This document shows, one piece after another, positions 10,764 to 23,647 of a stretch of 64,000 nucleotides of DNA (the stretch's first letter is position 1; every line of letters starts with the position of its first letter). This DNA is from Homarus americanus. Its lineage: Eukaryota; Arthropoda; Malacostraca; Decapoda; Nephropidae. The position numbers were made by a program, and so were the translations under genes. The notes beneath the pieces are model-generated. The model saw nothing but the letters and a program-made list of their open reading frames with translations, was not told the origin of the DNA and searched no databases. The DNA lies in NCBI RefSeq assembly GCF_018991925.1, contig NW_024735503.1, positions 3,513,253 through 3,577,252 of the forward strand, read 5' to 3'.

Positions 10764-13700
10764 CTATAAAAAGTTAAAAAGTATGGTTTTAATTAATGCC
10801 ATACTTCAAATACTGTACTGTATATATACAATACACAATACAGTATACAGGTATATATTTCCCAAGTATATACAGTACAGTACAGTACAGTACAGTACAG
10901 TACAGTACAGTACAGGACAGTACAGTACAGTACAGTACATGACAGTACAGTACAGCACAGCACACTGTACAGTACATACAACATCAATATATAAATATAA
11001 TAAATTTAATCTTTATGAATTATGATATGGTACTGTAGATATTGGTACAACCTGATAAAATATTTCTGTAACATTACATTGTTATTACCAATTGATTTGA
11101 CCAGATTTTTTTTTTTCATAATAGTACTGTATTTGAGTTTTTTTCGTTGCTTAACATTGATGGAGGTGCATAAATAAAATATAAAATCAGTTTACAGTAT
11201 TTTCTAAGCTTAAAATGACCATACTGTAGACACATTTTGTACTGTATTTGAGTTTTTTTCGTTGCTTAACATTGATGGAGGTGCATAAATAAAATATAAA
11301 ATCAGTTTACAGTATTTTCTAAGCTTAAAATGACCATACTGTAGACACATTTTGTGTTAAATCCACTAAATATATAAACAAGGATATCATTATTTACAGT
11401 ATACACTGTAATGGATGCACAATGAAGTATATAGGCGAGACTGGACGAGTTTGATAAAAAGATAATCGGAAAGCAAAATAAACATACCTAGACATAACAC
11501 CTCTCATTCTCTAGTTATGCATTTGAACAATTGGAACAATTATCAACATTTACCAAAGTGGCAGGATTAGATAGGAAATGAAAAAGGCCTTAGAAGCAGC
11601 ATATATTTGTAGAAATGAAGAGACAAACCACAGGCAGGGTTTCATGTGCTGGTCAGTGAATGCTGCAGACCAATGATTAACTTCACGCAGTAAGGTCAGG
11701 GTTGGTAAATGAAAGCTAATCAGGCTCTGACATGACACAGCATCCAGAGAAGTGAGGTGCACCCGGGGTACATACAGTAAGTCTCTGACTTCCTCCACTT
11801 GTTGTATTCTCTCTGAAGATGGGTTCTGTGTAGCCCAAAACATTAGAGACATAAAGAAACTTTGCTCTTTTCTGTGTTTCCCTCCCACCCATCAAAAAAA
11901 TTTTGTGTGTTGTCTGACACTGTACAAACTGAACTGTCACAGGTAGTCAAGATACATCTTGGGTGATACTACATATGTTAGTCTGTGTACAGTGTTTGTT
12001 ACTCATGTGTGTGTTTCTCCCAATATGCGTGTACATTACATTATAATGGACTACAGATTAACCTGTACCTATCTCTGTGTGTCAGAGGTTTCAAACTCTT
12101 GGTCTGTTTTATATGTTCCAGAAACAATGTGGGGTGCATAAAGAATGCTGCTGTTTTAAGTAGACCCAGGAAGAGGTCCTTTGAATTTCAAAACTTTTAG
12201 TTTCCTTCAATCCTTTAGAGTGCAGCTCCACACTTAGCTATTTTACTCTGGCTAATGCCAGATGATTTTACTCAGCTAAGAGAAACCATCTGCCCTCAAA
12301 AGCATTAAGTGGTCCACTCACGACACATCTACAGTACATATGTACTATATAAGGAAGCCCCAAAAGATCAGAGATCTTACAGGTGAGCAATGACATATTA
12401 GAATAAAATTGTGATAATGGGTAAAAAGTTAGTGTACAGTATATAGACCTTAATAAAGTGTGGCCGCACTCAATGAGTGCGTTGCTGTACTTACCTGAAA
12501 AAGTGCTCGTGTAGGGTATTCTCAGTCAATAGGTATAATTTTTCCATATGATCACATACATAAAGCAGAGATACATTCCAGCCCAAAAAGTTTTACCTAA
12601 AACCCCATGATATAACTTAGATGCTCTCCAGCCCAAAGAACTTTAACCCTATTATTAGTCATTGGTGTAGAGCATACACATGAACACTACTAGAAATGGC
12701 AAAATATCACAAGTGGCATTAGGAGCATCTTTAAGTGGTGGTCATAATGACAAGAACCTGTAACAAAGCCTCTACTGTACTTATGAAAAGAAAAAACTCA
12801 TTTATCAGCACACTCCCAGGGGTGGATCCAGGAATATAAAAAAAAGGGGGGGGTCCAAAAAGTTGTGGGTCGGAGAACATGGCGAGCAGAGCGAGCCCAC
12901 CCAGCTGAGGGGTTTTGGGAGGGCGCTGTAAGCCCCCGAGAAATTCTTTTGAAATCTGACCAATATCATGGCATTTTGAGGCCATTTTCAAGCCATGTGC
13001 AGTGTGCAGTACAATACTGCATTAAAGAAAAAAGTATTGCACTTTTCTTATGAAAAGGGGGGGCCCAGGACCCCCCCTTCCCCAGATCCACCCCTAACTC
13101 CTGATAAAAATCTTAAAATTCATATGTTAGGAAGCAGTGTCTTATGGGTGAGCATCTGTTTAGCTCACAGTGCACTGTGGAACATGCAGTGTGCGCAATA
13201 CTTACCTAAGGGGGAGGTAGTGTTGGAGGTATTGGCGGGTCGGTACTGGTCATAGTGTTGGGCTCGGAGGGCATTGTAGTTGTAGCGCGGTGGAGGTTTG
13301 GAACACTCATCATATGGATCTTCATCACTCCCAACACTAGATGAATCTGCAGGAGAAAGATGAATTAATCATGTGTAACTTAAGACTTATTGGAAACATA
13401 CACAGCATCATTGGTAAGTACTGTATTTTGGTACATGTAAATTATATTAATAAATCCAATTAAAAGATGACTAAAATAACAAAGTATAGATAGGCAACAT
13501 AAACTATTAGTCAATGTTCTTCAACTCGGTATATTAAAATTAACGCCTAAAAATTCTATCAAGATCATTAAATACCAGAAATTACTATACGGTACTGTAT
13601 TTCTCATTAGATATAATCCCTTCACATGAAAGTAGTAATTATAAATGTATATATTTAATATTCACTAATAAAAACAGCAGAAACATGAGGAACATGAAGA

Positions 13701-16700
13701 GACAACATGTGCAAATAATAGGGTGCAAAAGCTTGTTAGTGGCACTACTGATTTTATGTACAATTTTAAGATTCAACAATTTAGACATTTATTTCAATTC
13801 ACAACATTCATCTGTCACTTCAGAGGATGTTAGTCAAGGTACAGTAGACTCTGACTAGTTCCGTGTTCAACGTGACTACTGCAGGAATTATCTCACATCA
13901 TTGTTAGTTCTGGGCTCAAAAATTCATAATTAGAAGGGTTAGATAAAGTCCTTTCAGTTAGTGTCACTGTCAATTCAAGGCCATTTTCTAATTCATACAA
14001 CAATTTAGGGATATAGTACCTGAAAAACATTATATTTCACATGTGAAACTACATTATTTTGTTTACAATACATTAGGCAGACTTGTTCTTCATTAACCCA
14101 AGAGTGATATAATTTTCTTGTTATAATTCATGTCCTGTTTGTGTTTCATTTACAATTAAATAAACTGGGGTATAACGTTACCAAGGTCAGGCTGTACCCA
14201 GCTACCTATGCTGTACTGAATAACTACGACTGTATAAATGTACAGTAATGCCCCCAAAGTTCGCGGATTTTTACTTCGCGGTTCTCGGTTATTCGCGGAT
14301 GACACCCTGGATGTACCCAGGAATATCTGTGGGTAGTTTTAAGGTTGCAGGCATTTTCGCGGCTGGGACAGGGAGCCATTCATTTTAGAAACAGTAATTT
14401 CCTTTACTTGTATTGTAAATATGTATATATGTGTGTGTGTGTAGACACACATGCACACACACAAAACACATAAATAAATAATAATGGGAAAATACTCTCA
14501 CAAATAATTATAATCAGAAACAAATTTAATAAAAATGTGAGTCTACAGTACTTTATTAATAGAGCACGGACTTGAGGGTAGACTCACATTTTTAATAAAT
14601 TTGTTTCTGATTATTTGTGAGAGGATTTTCTAATTATACAGTATTATTTATTTAAATGTGTTTTGTGTGTTTATGTGTGCGTCTACACACACACACACAC
14701 ACACATATATATACAATACTACAGGTAAAAGAAATAATTGTCCTAAGGGCAAACACATAAAGGGAATATACATTTCTTTGTACACAGGTAAAAATGCACA
14801 GTTCCCTCTCACAACACTGGTTCTCTCCCTCCACCTAAGACATATGATACTTTATCTTGGAAAAGTACACCTTCAATTGTTTCTTGTGGATCATCAACAA
14901 GACAGTTGTAAAACATCCGGCGACACTGCTTCTTTGTTGTATCATGTTTTTTTATTCCTTCTTATTATTGTATTCTCACTTTCCAATGAGGCTGGGTAAT
15001 CCCCTTGTATATGAGATCTTAACTGTTGTACAAATTTTAATGTCAACAGATTGTAAGAGTTTTCAGGGCTGGCAAAACCATTGGTTTAAAAAACATTCTT
15101 AAAAAAAAAAATACAAAATAAAATAGAAAAAAAGTGTTTTTTATGTTATAATGTTGGCTTTAATAAGTTTTAAGTATGTGTAGCCCTTTTAATAATTTTT
15201 TTATATACAGTATAGTCTAGATATACACGGATTTTGTTTTCGCATTTGGTCATTTATGCGGTGCCTTGCCTGAATGAAATTTTTTAATTACGCGGTAAAT
15301 TTCATCATTTACGCGGCAAGCAGCTGGAGAGGTGCAGACGCGCCGCGCCATTTTTTACTCACGCGGTCCATTCTTGACCATACGCGGGAAGCGGCGAAGT
15401 GAGGGGTGCGCATAAGGTCGCTCTTATGTTATCGCTGACGTCATATGACGTATCGGACTGTGATTGGACGACCACGCATCCTTACTACCCACACATTCCC
15501 TCCGCCGCTAGCTGTGATTGGTCTAATGTAACATGACTTGCCCTGCCACCAGAGGGTAGAAGTCGCTGACCTAGCCAAGCCAGTCTCATTGTTCTCAGTC
15601 CGCGTATACAGTTCTCTCTTGTGCCCACTATTCCCCTCACAATGGCTTCTGCTGTACCCCCACCACCTGAGAAAACCTTTGAATTACCTGGACCAAGCCA
15701 TGATAATGTGAAGGAAATCATTGAGTTGGGGGAGAAAATTAAGCTCATCCTTGACAACGACCCAGACAAGCATCGGTATGAAGAGTCTAATAACCATCTG
15801 ACGAGAGTTATGGAGCCGTATATCCAGATCTATCTCGACAACATCAATGCTAGTCGTCAACTTAGTATTAAGGACTTCTTCGCCCGCAACCCACCACAAC
15901 CACAGCCAGCCCAAGTCAGTGACAGTGAGGATATGGACTTTGAGGGGTTTGTCTGGGAGGCCCTGCAAAACTCTGCAAGTAGTGAAAGTGATTCGCCGGA
16001 AGGCAACTAATCTGCCCTCTGCCTCAGAACCAGCCGCCATCCACGTGTGCCGACCCATCTTTTCTACTAACGTAAGTGTTAAAAAACCTAATATTATTGA
16101 TATTTCTCTTAAATATTAATTGTGTGTGCATACCATCATAAAATTAAGATGTTATTTTTACTACAAGGTGCGTATTGTGTCAGAAAAAGTGGAGTTTGGG
16201 GGTCGGCCCAGTCTCTATTTCAATTAATCCCAGATGTTCTGTTATTTCGTTGACGCGTTTTTCGTTTTACGCGGACCTCCACGGGTTCAATTGACCTCGT
16301 AAATGCATACTATACTGTACTATTAATCATAAACATTACATTCAGGATTATTTAGCATTATACTCTTTTCAATCTCAAAAAATCTGTGAAAAGGCAAAAT
16401 TTGAAAAATACAAGCTTTGATCAGTCACCCAGACTCATCCTACATGCTTTAAAGCAAAAACTAAGTTTAAGTTCATCTTAATGCCTGAAGAACTATTTTA
16501 CTTTTACAGTTGAAAGTTTAAATAAATTCATTTAAGTACAGTTGGAGAGAGCGATGGGCAGTGGTAATTTGATCTGAACACATTAGTGAGAGACTCAAGA
16601 CTCCAGTCATAAATAGAAGCAGTCACCAGTTATACTGGACAATGGCAACTTGGCTCCCTTATAATCAGGATTTGGAATGTGTGTCTCCCTGTAAGAAAGC

Positions 16701-19700
16701 TTATTATCACCACTTTCACCAGTGTATAATAGTTCACATTCATGTATATATTGAACAACCAAGGGGTCATAACACATCCCTGTCTAACACCCACATTTAT
16801 TTCAAATGTTTCACTTCTTTCCCATTTACACTTACTGTTGCCCTGCTGTTGGCATAGAATGATTTTACTGTATTTAATAGCCTTCCTCCCACCCCATATA
16901 CTTGTAATGCCTCCCACAATGCTTATCTGTTTGCCCTATCATATGCCTTTTCCAAAAAATTAATTGTACGATATAGAAAATATGAGTACAGGTCCTCCTC
17001 TACTTACGAACGAGTTACATTCCTGAGGCTTGTTTGGAAGTCCAATTGTTTGCAAGTCCAACTTTACTCTTGTAGATACCAAACATATTGTATAAAATGT
17101 AAAGATTATGGATATTTAGTACAGCTATACCCTTTAATACAGCCTTAAAACCTGGCTCACTATTCTCCTCTTAGGTAATGTTTGTTCTATCTGGAATTTT
17201 CTTCAAAATAATCCAGTCTCATCCACATTAAACACCTGTTCTGGCAGTTAACCCCCTCAGTGATGATTGTATCTCTGAAAGTTTGTAAGTTGAACGTTCT
17301 TAAATAGAGGAGCACCTGTACTGTATATCGTCAATCTCATTTCAAGAGGGATCCTTTTGTTTGCAGGTTTGTAAATTATCTCTAACTTGCACAAGTTGTT
17401 ACTTTAATGTGTTAAAACAAATTTATGAATTTAAATATCAGAATATTACTGTTGTATGGTACAGTATCTAGTCCCTGAAATGCTATGACTACAATTTTGG
17501 TCAACAGCCACATCACATTAAAAACACCACTTCTCATCTCATCAAAGAAGTTAAACAAAGTTGGGTCTGGTTAGTACTTCACTGGGTGACGCCTGGGAAC
17601 ACCTGATGCTGTTGGCATTTAAATTAAAGGAACCAACTGGAAATAAGTATCTGATGGCTTTGTTGGCTAACCTTGGTCAAACTGATTGAATATCAATTAC
17701 AGTACATTATTATAATAATTTTATTGTACAGTACTGTACTCTAAACTGATCAAACCCTACAACAGTAGCTTCCCATGATACAGTTAACCACTGAAGCATG
17801 TAAGTGCTAACAGTTTCCCCCCTATTATTAAAAAACAAAACAAAACAAGTGTAAAGAAGACTGGTGTGTGAATGTACAGTCACGAGCAATAGTCATGTGA
17901 CACTCTCCCTGCATGTCGTAATTCCATCTACCAATGTGAGGTGGAACCTCTCCTCCACCATACTTATGAACCAATTTCAAGGGGTAACTAGAGCCATGTA
18001 AATGCAGGACACATATTGTAAATTCCACAGTAATTGTCAGAATGACTATTCATGGGAAAGAGAGTCGCACTACTATTGCTCATAACTGTAAATGGATTTA
18101 GTGAGGATAATAAAAGAGTTAACTAAGGTATAGTACTGGTGAATGAAAAGAACCTGGATACCCCCCCCCCCACTGTGAATGAAACAAGGTTGATGAACAA
18201 TGAAGAAAGTTTCTGGAGACCAATAAGGAGCATTCAGGAATATCTAAATGGTAAGAGCAAAAGAAGATTTAGAGATACTGTATGTTATGAAAAAATGAGG
18301 TTGAGTCCCAGACAATACAAAAGAGAATAAGAAATGGGTCACTAAAGAGTGCAAAAGAACTTAGGAATGAGAAAAGAGAGTAAAGATTCTGCTTTGGGAA
18401 AAGCCAAGATTACTGTACAATAAAGGAATGAATCACGGACTCTTTGAGTGTATGAGAAAGAAATCTGAAAATTTATCAAATTAAATTTTGAGAGCAACAC
18501 TATATGTGGAGTGATTGGGATCCAAAGAATATGATAAAATAATTAAGGAAATGTGGAAGTAAAGGGAAAACAGTGGAATAGACCTATTGATAGAAAGTAC
18601 AGTAGGATGAATAATTAATCAAAAGTGTTTAATTTGTAAGAGGCTGATAGGAGACAGACAGGAAGACCAAGATGGACAGGGAAGGATGGAATAAGGAAAG
18701 CACTGGATAGGAAGATGGCAGCTATTCAGGAAGCAGTGTACAGGCACAACAGGAGAGCCTGGTGTTGAGGAGTTCAGTGCAGGTAATGACCATTATACGA
18801 TGGATCTACATACTGTACACTCGATCAGTTTTACGATGTTAAAAAATCAACACCATTTACCACTATGTGATGGCTAAAGATCAGTTTTATGATGGTCGCT
18901 ACTCGAATGCTTTTCCTGCATTGTCACTGCTATGAAAAAGTGATGTGCAGTAACTAGCAATATTACAAGATATGATGATGTAACTTCGGAATGGTGTAAC
19001 ACGTGCGACCCACATGGGATGCACGAGAGGCTCTGCTCGTCCCCAGTGACTGCCAGGCTAAGCAGTTGAACTGTGTCATGTCGCTCACTGGATGGTTTGC
19101 GCATGGAAGAAGCTATTATTGTACATAAAATAATATATACTGTACCACTATACCAGTAAATGTGAGAAATAAATAGAAATAATATGACTATACCTATACA
19201 GAATTGTAATCATGCTGAACTGTATAACTGTGTGACAATTTTACTGAATAAATAGTACTGTATTACCATTAGTAGCATTAGTACAGGTAGTAGTAGTAGT
19301 AGTAAAGGAAATAACCATAACATTACACATGTTACAACGGTTAAGAGAAAATTAATGGCAGTGAATGATTGAAAAGCATACATGATGCTGAAGTCTAACC
19401 CCCAGGCAATAGAAGGCTTGTAAGAAAGAAAAAAATTGCAAACCTAAATCCAAGTTTTCTATGTATATGAAAAAATAAATTTGATAATTCCACTTGATAT
19501 GTGTTTACTGCTCAGATACTGAAGACACAGCAATGAATTGGAGGTGAACTTCCTAGGCCAGTCACTGCTGGATTGAACATGGATGAAGTCTTGCACTATT
19601 TAGTAAGATAGTCGTGTATAAAGCCATTCTAAGATCAGATTTTGATGTCATTCCTCAAGTACTGATTGTTATACAGGTAATATATATTATTCAAATATAA

Positions 19701-22700
19701 AATAAATAAAAACATTATCCACTTCAACAGTAACCACTAAAGCCACAAGGTTCAACAACCTGTTATAAGCAGAGAGAGAGACTAACACAAGATTAATCTA
19801 ACTTTTCTTTATGTAAGAGGAAACATTGTAGGAGACCTCATCATGTTCTATAAGATTTTATCATACACCATGCAGCTAAACACACGAAATAATACCTGTA
19901 CGTAAAAATATAACTTCAAGGATTCATAAGATCATAACACACTCCTCATACACTTTTACATTTGTTCATACTGCTTGCTCATAACCTGGTGTACTTTCAC
20001 AAATGCAGCACTGTACTATACAATATTGGCAGCACTTAAATGTACAGTATTTTAATTATAACACAAAGAACCAAAATACCTTAAGTCTACTGCATATATT
20101 AAAAATGATCATAAGTTTCTATAATTTTAAACTACAAAAATTCTATAACCTGTCAATACTCTGTGCAAAAATTTCACATGCTGACTGTCTGGTTCAGGTA
20201 AATCTTTTGTGCTCTTACCCATTAAAATTAACACAAGTCCTCTTAATTGGTGTCAAGGTAAACATCCACCCTAAATTTAGAGTAAAGATCAACTGGATAA
20301 GGATGTCAAAACTACAGTATTTTTGGCTTAACCATATTTTCAGGTCACTGTTGCATGTTGCTTTAAATCTTATACATACATAAGTATCTTTTCAGTGTAA
20401 CTTGTACATGTGGGTGTCTTTAACCCTTAAACAGCAGCCATTATCAGTGGATGCTAGCTGTAGAAATGTAGGTGTTCTAATTTGTACTTATAATGTACAT
20501 TTAGAGCAAGTCTGGGGATCCTTAGACACCATTTAAGGGTTAACTATCTGAAGTTACAAATTTATAGCCTATACAACATATACAGTAACTTATGCTCTAC
20601 AACGAAACTACAGAATACAGCTCCTCCCCAACTTACGACGGGATTAAGGACCCAAATCCAGGTCTTAAGTCGAAATGGTCGTAAATCGAAAATGCTTAAA
20701 TAATACATAGAAAATCTGAAGTGGGTGTCTCTTTTTCTTCTCAGCACCACAAAACTCTCACTTTTAAGCTTGCCAGGCATTTTAAAGTGAATTATAAAAA
20801 AAAAAATTTGTCTGTGTACTGACGTTGGGACTCGAAAATACGTAATTTGACAAAATTTTGGTATGACTGACGCAGGTTGTAAGTGCAGTTGGTCGTAAGT
20901 CGAGTAGGTCGTAAGTCGTGGAGGAGCTGCACTGTATTCTTATTAATTTACTAATGCTGTAACATTACAGTAAGATTAATCAAAATTAAGAATGTTAAAA
21001 CTTTGTAATTATCTAAGAAGCAGAAAGATTTCAAATAGCATATTTTAGAACAATTTAAAATGTTAATCATCACCATTCATAATTTTTTTTTTTTCATAAA
21101 AGCAAAATTCATTAGCCTAATTAATAACAAGTATTACAGAGGCAACCAAACCCAGTACAGGAAGCAACACCCCTCAGCAGTGAGCACACGCATCAAATTA
21201 ACTACAGCACTCGTACATGTTTTAAGCAGACATCAATCATTGCCCTTTTAGGTGACACACAGAGCTAAATGCACAAGGTACATACACATCGCACAGCTCG
21301 ACAAACACTTGCAATCCACACACCTCTAGTGGTAGTTTCTTCAGACTGAGCAGGAGGATGCACCAGGAGGCATCCCGTGTATAAGTCAGTGTACTGTGGT
21401 GTCTTGTCTATATGACTCAATGAAAAAATTTACCATATATGTGCCTGATGTGTATCGGAGTAGTTTACCTGGTGCAATTTTTGTGTATAGGGGAAAATTG
21501 AGTGAAGGGGTTTATCATGTAGTAACACACAAAAATATAAAATGGACCTACACTTGCTACAGTTATACCTCATAGTACAGTACATACTGTTTACAACTGA
21601 ATAACATCACCTGCAGAAAAAATACTAGTACTGTACAATATTGGCACCCAAACTGTAGCCATATCTAAGATAATCACCAATGACCAATGTTTAAACTAAG
21701 TACAGTGACAGCTAATGTCTCATTAACATTCTCGTGGTCTTCTGACACAGATTGTGTCACTAAGCGCTCCAGTGTTGGCGCAACCCTTCCTGCTCAGCCA
21801 TATCTCACACTGAGAGCACCCCTCCCATAAGCAGAAATTCATGAACAGTGGATCAACTGCCTAAGTTCCTCCCAATAGCCTTGTGGGCTGACAGATGCAT
21901 TTCGAAGGGTGTAATTTGGGTCTGGATCACTCTACTAAATTTTTACTAAAATGGAAAAACTGTTTCTCTCACCGACGCAACTTGCGTCGAAAGACTGCAA
22001 GGGGAGAGATTGTAAATGACACTGCAGTATTTGCGGCGAAAGATCGTGAGAGGTTGAGATTTCTGACCATGGCCAGAAGTACCAGAGGGTTAACATGGCT
22101 GCTCATCTATTAGTACACCACAGTCATGAGCAAGCACACATGGGGAATACTGTTTACTGTACTAATTATACTCATGACAAATAACTACTGTACATTGCTA
22201 TCTACATTTGGACAGTACATATTTACATGGATACTATTGTAAATGTATACAGTTCTGGATGCAAAATGACAAGAACTATGATTTAATTATTAGATGGGGC
22301 AGCAATGACCATACTTCCTTTAGTGCATTCAGAGGCAGTAAACTGAGTGGCCTTGGCTCTTTGTCAAGAAATTAATGTTGAGGAAATATTCTTTCTTAAG
22401 CTAAAGATTACAATTATCTATTAGAGCTACAACTGCTGGTCTTGCAAACATGCTATACCCTAAAACCAGAATACAGTACTTCAACAAGACAAATCTCATT
22501 TTGCTATCTTTCACTGTTTAATTTTCCCTGTGGGCTACAAACAACAACTCTGGGTGACCATATAGTTAACTAATGTCGGCAACCCTGATTTTTTTTTTCT
22601 GGTACAGTACCAGCAAGAAGTGTTTCTGTTATTATGATAAGATAATACAGTATAAGAATTTCTTTAGTCCTCGGACTGTACAGTACTGCATTCAGATTTA

Positions 22701-23604
22701 TGGCACTTGAGAGTGTCAAACTCACTGGTAGTCAAAACATTTAAAGTAGTTTCACAGCAGCATGTTAATTTCACAGAAATAAATGTTACATTATATTGAA
22801 GGAGTGATGCCTTTACTCATTGATGACTCACTCTTAAGTTTCATGAATAATTGGGGTAAATAGATAATATCTTATCACATTTCATGATTAAAGACTCCCC
22901 TACAGTGAAGCAAATGAAAAGTAAAAAAAAAATACAATAACAGGTACTACAATTCGTTAATCATTACATAGTGGGTTTCTTCTAAGAATTATACAGCATT
23001 GCTGCCTGACTTTGCAATGTTTCACAAGGACTAGGGCCGTATCATAGTGATGCAAGCTTATAAAAAATATTACCCTTTGATTTTAAAATATATCTAGCTT
23101 CACTTTAGATTAAATAGGATGAGATTGAATAAGCACTTTGCAATATACAGTACAGTTTGTGTATCACCAATCCTAAGTGCATCATTTCATAATGCATAAT
23201 GAAAAACACTTTTTCAATATTACAAATATACTACAGTTCCTATACGTACTTATAATCAATATAACTTTCTCTATTATATCTAACAAATGGCACATAAAAC
23301 ACTGGCTATGTACACTGATGGGAGTAACTGGGTAGAGAGCTTGAAATCACCTCCTTGATTTAATGAAATAAAAATATAAAGAATGAGTACCTTCACAGCC
23401 CGACTGTCATATTTACTAATTTACAAAATATCTGTTAATCTGTGTAAACACGGAGAAATACTTTGGTGAGGTAATATAATACTAACTGAAAGTAAGATTA
23501 GTTGGTGTAGAGATTAGTACGAACTATTTGATGTGCGTTGCTGGTTATATTAGAACGTGACTAATCACTCGAATAGTCTGCTCGTGTGGTTATTTTGTGG
23601 TGCA

Positions 23605-23647
<43 letters not shown>

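Noticed and set aside
10789..10987. YCTVL-repeat frames
   Set aside because: Translation of the TACAG microsatellite.
10480..11025. 181-codon plus-strand frame
   Set aside because: It lies opposite the bib terminal exon and runs into the TACAG microsatellite.
12731..13255. Frames across the GGGGTGGATCC MITE
   Set aside because: They read through a non-coding MITE, with homopolymer-driven residues.
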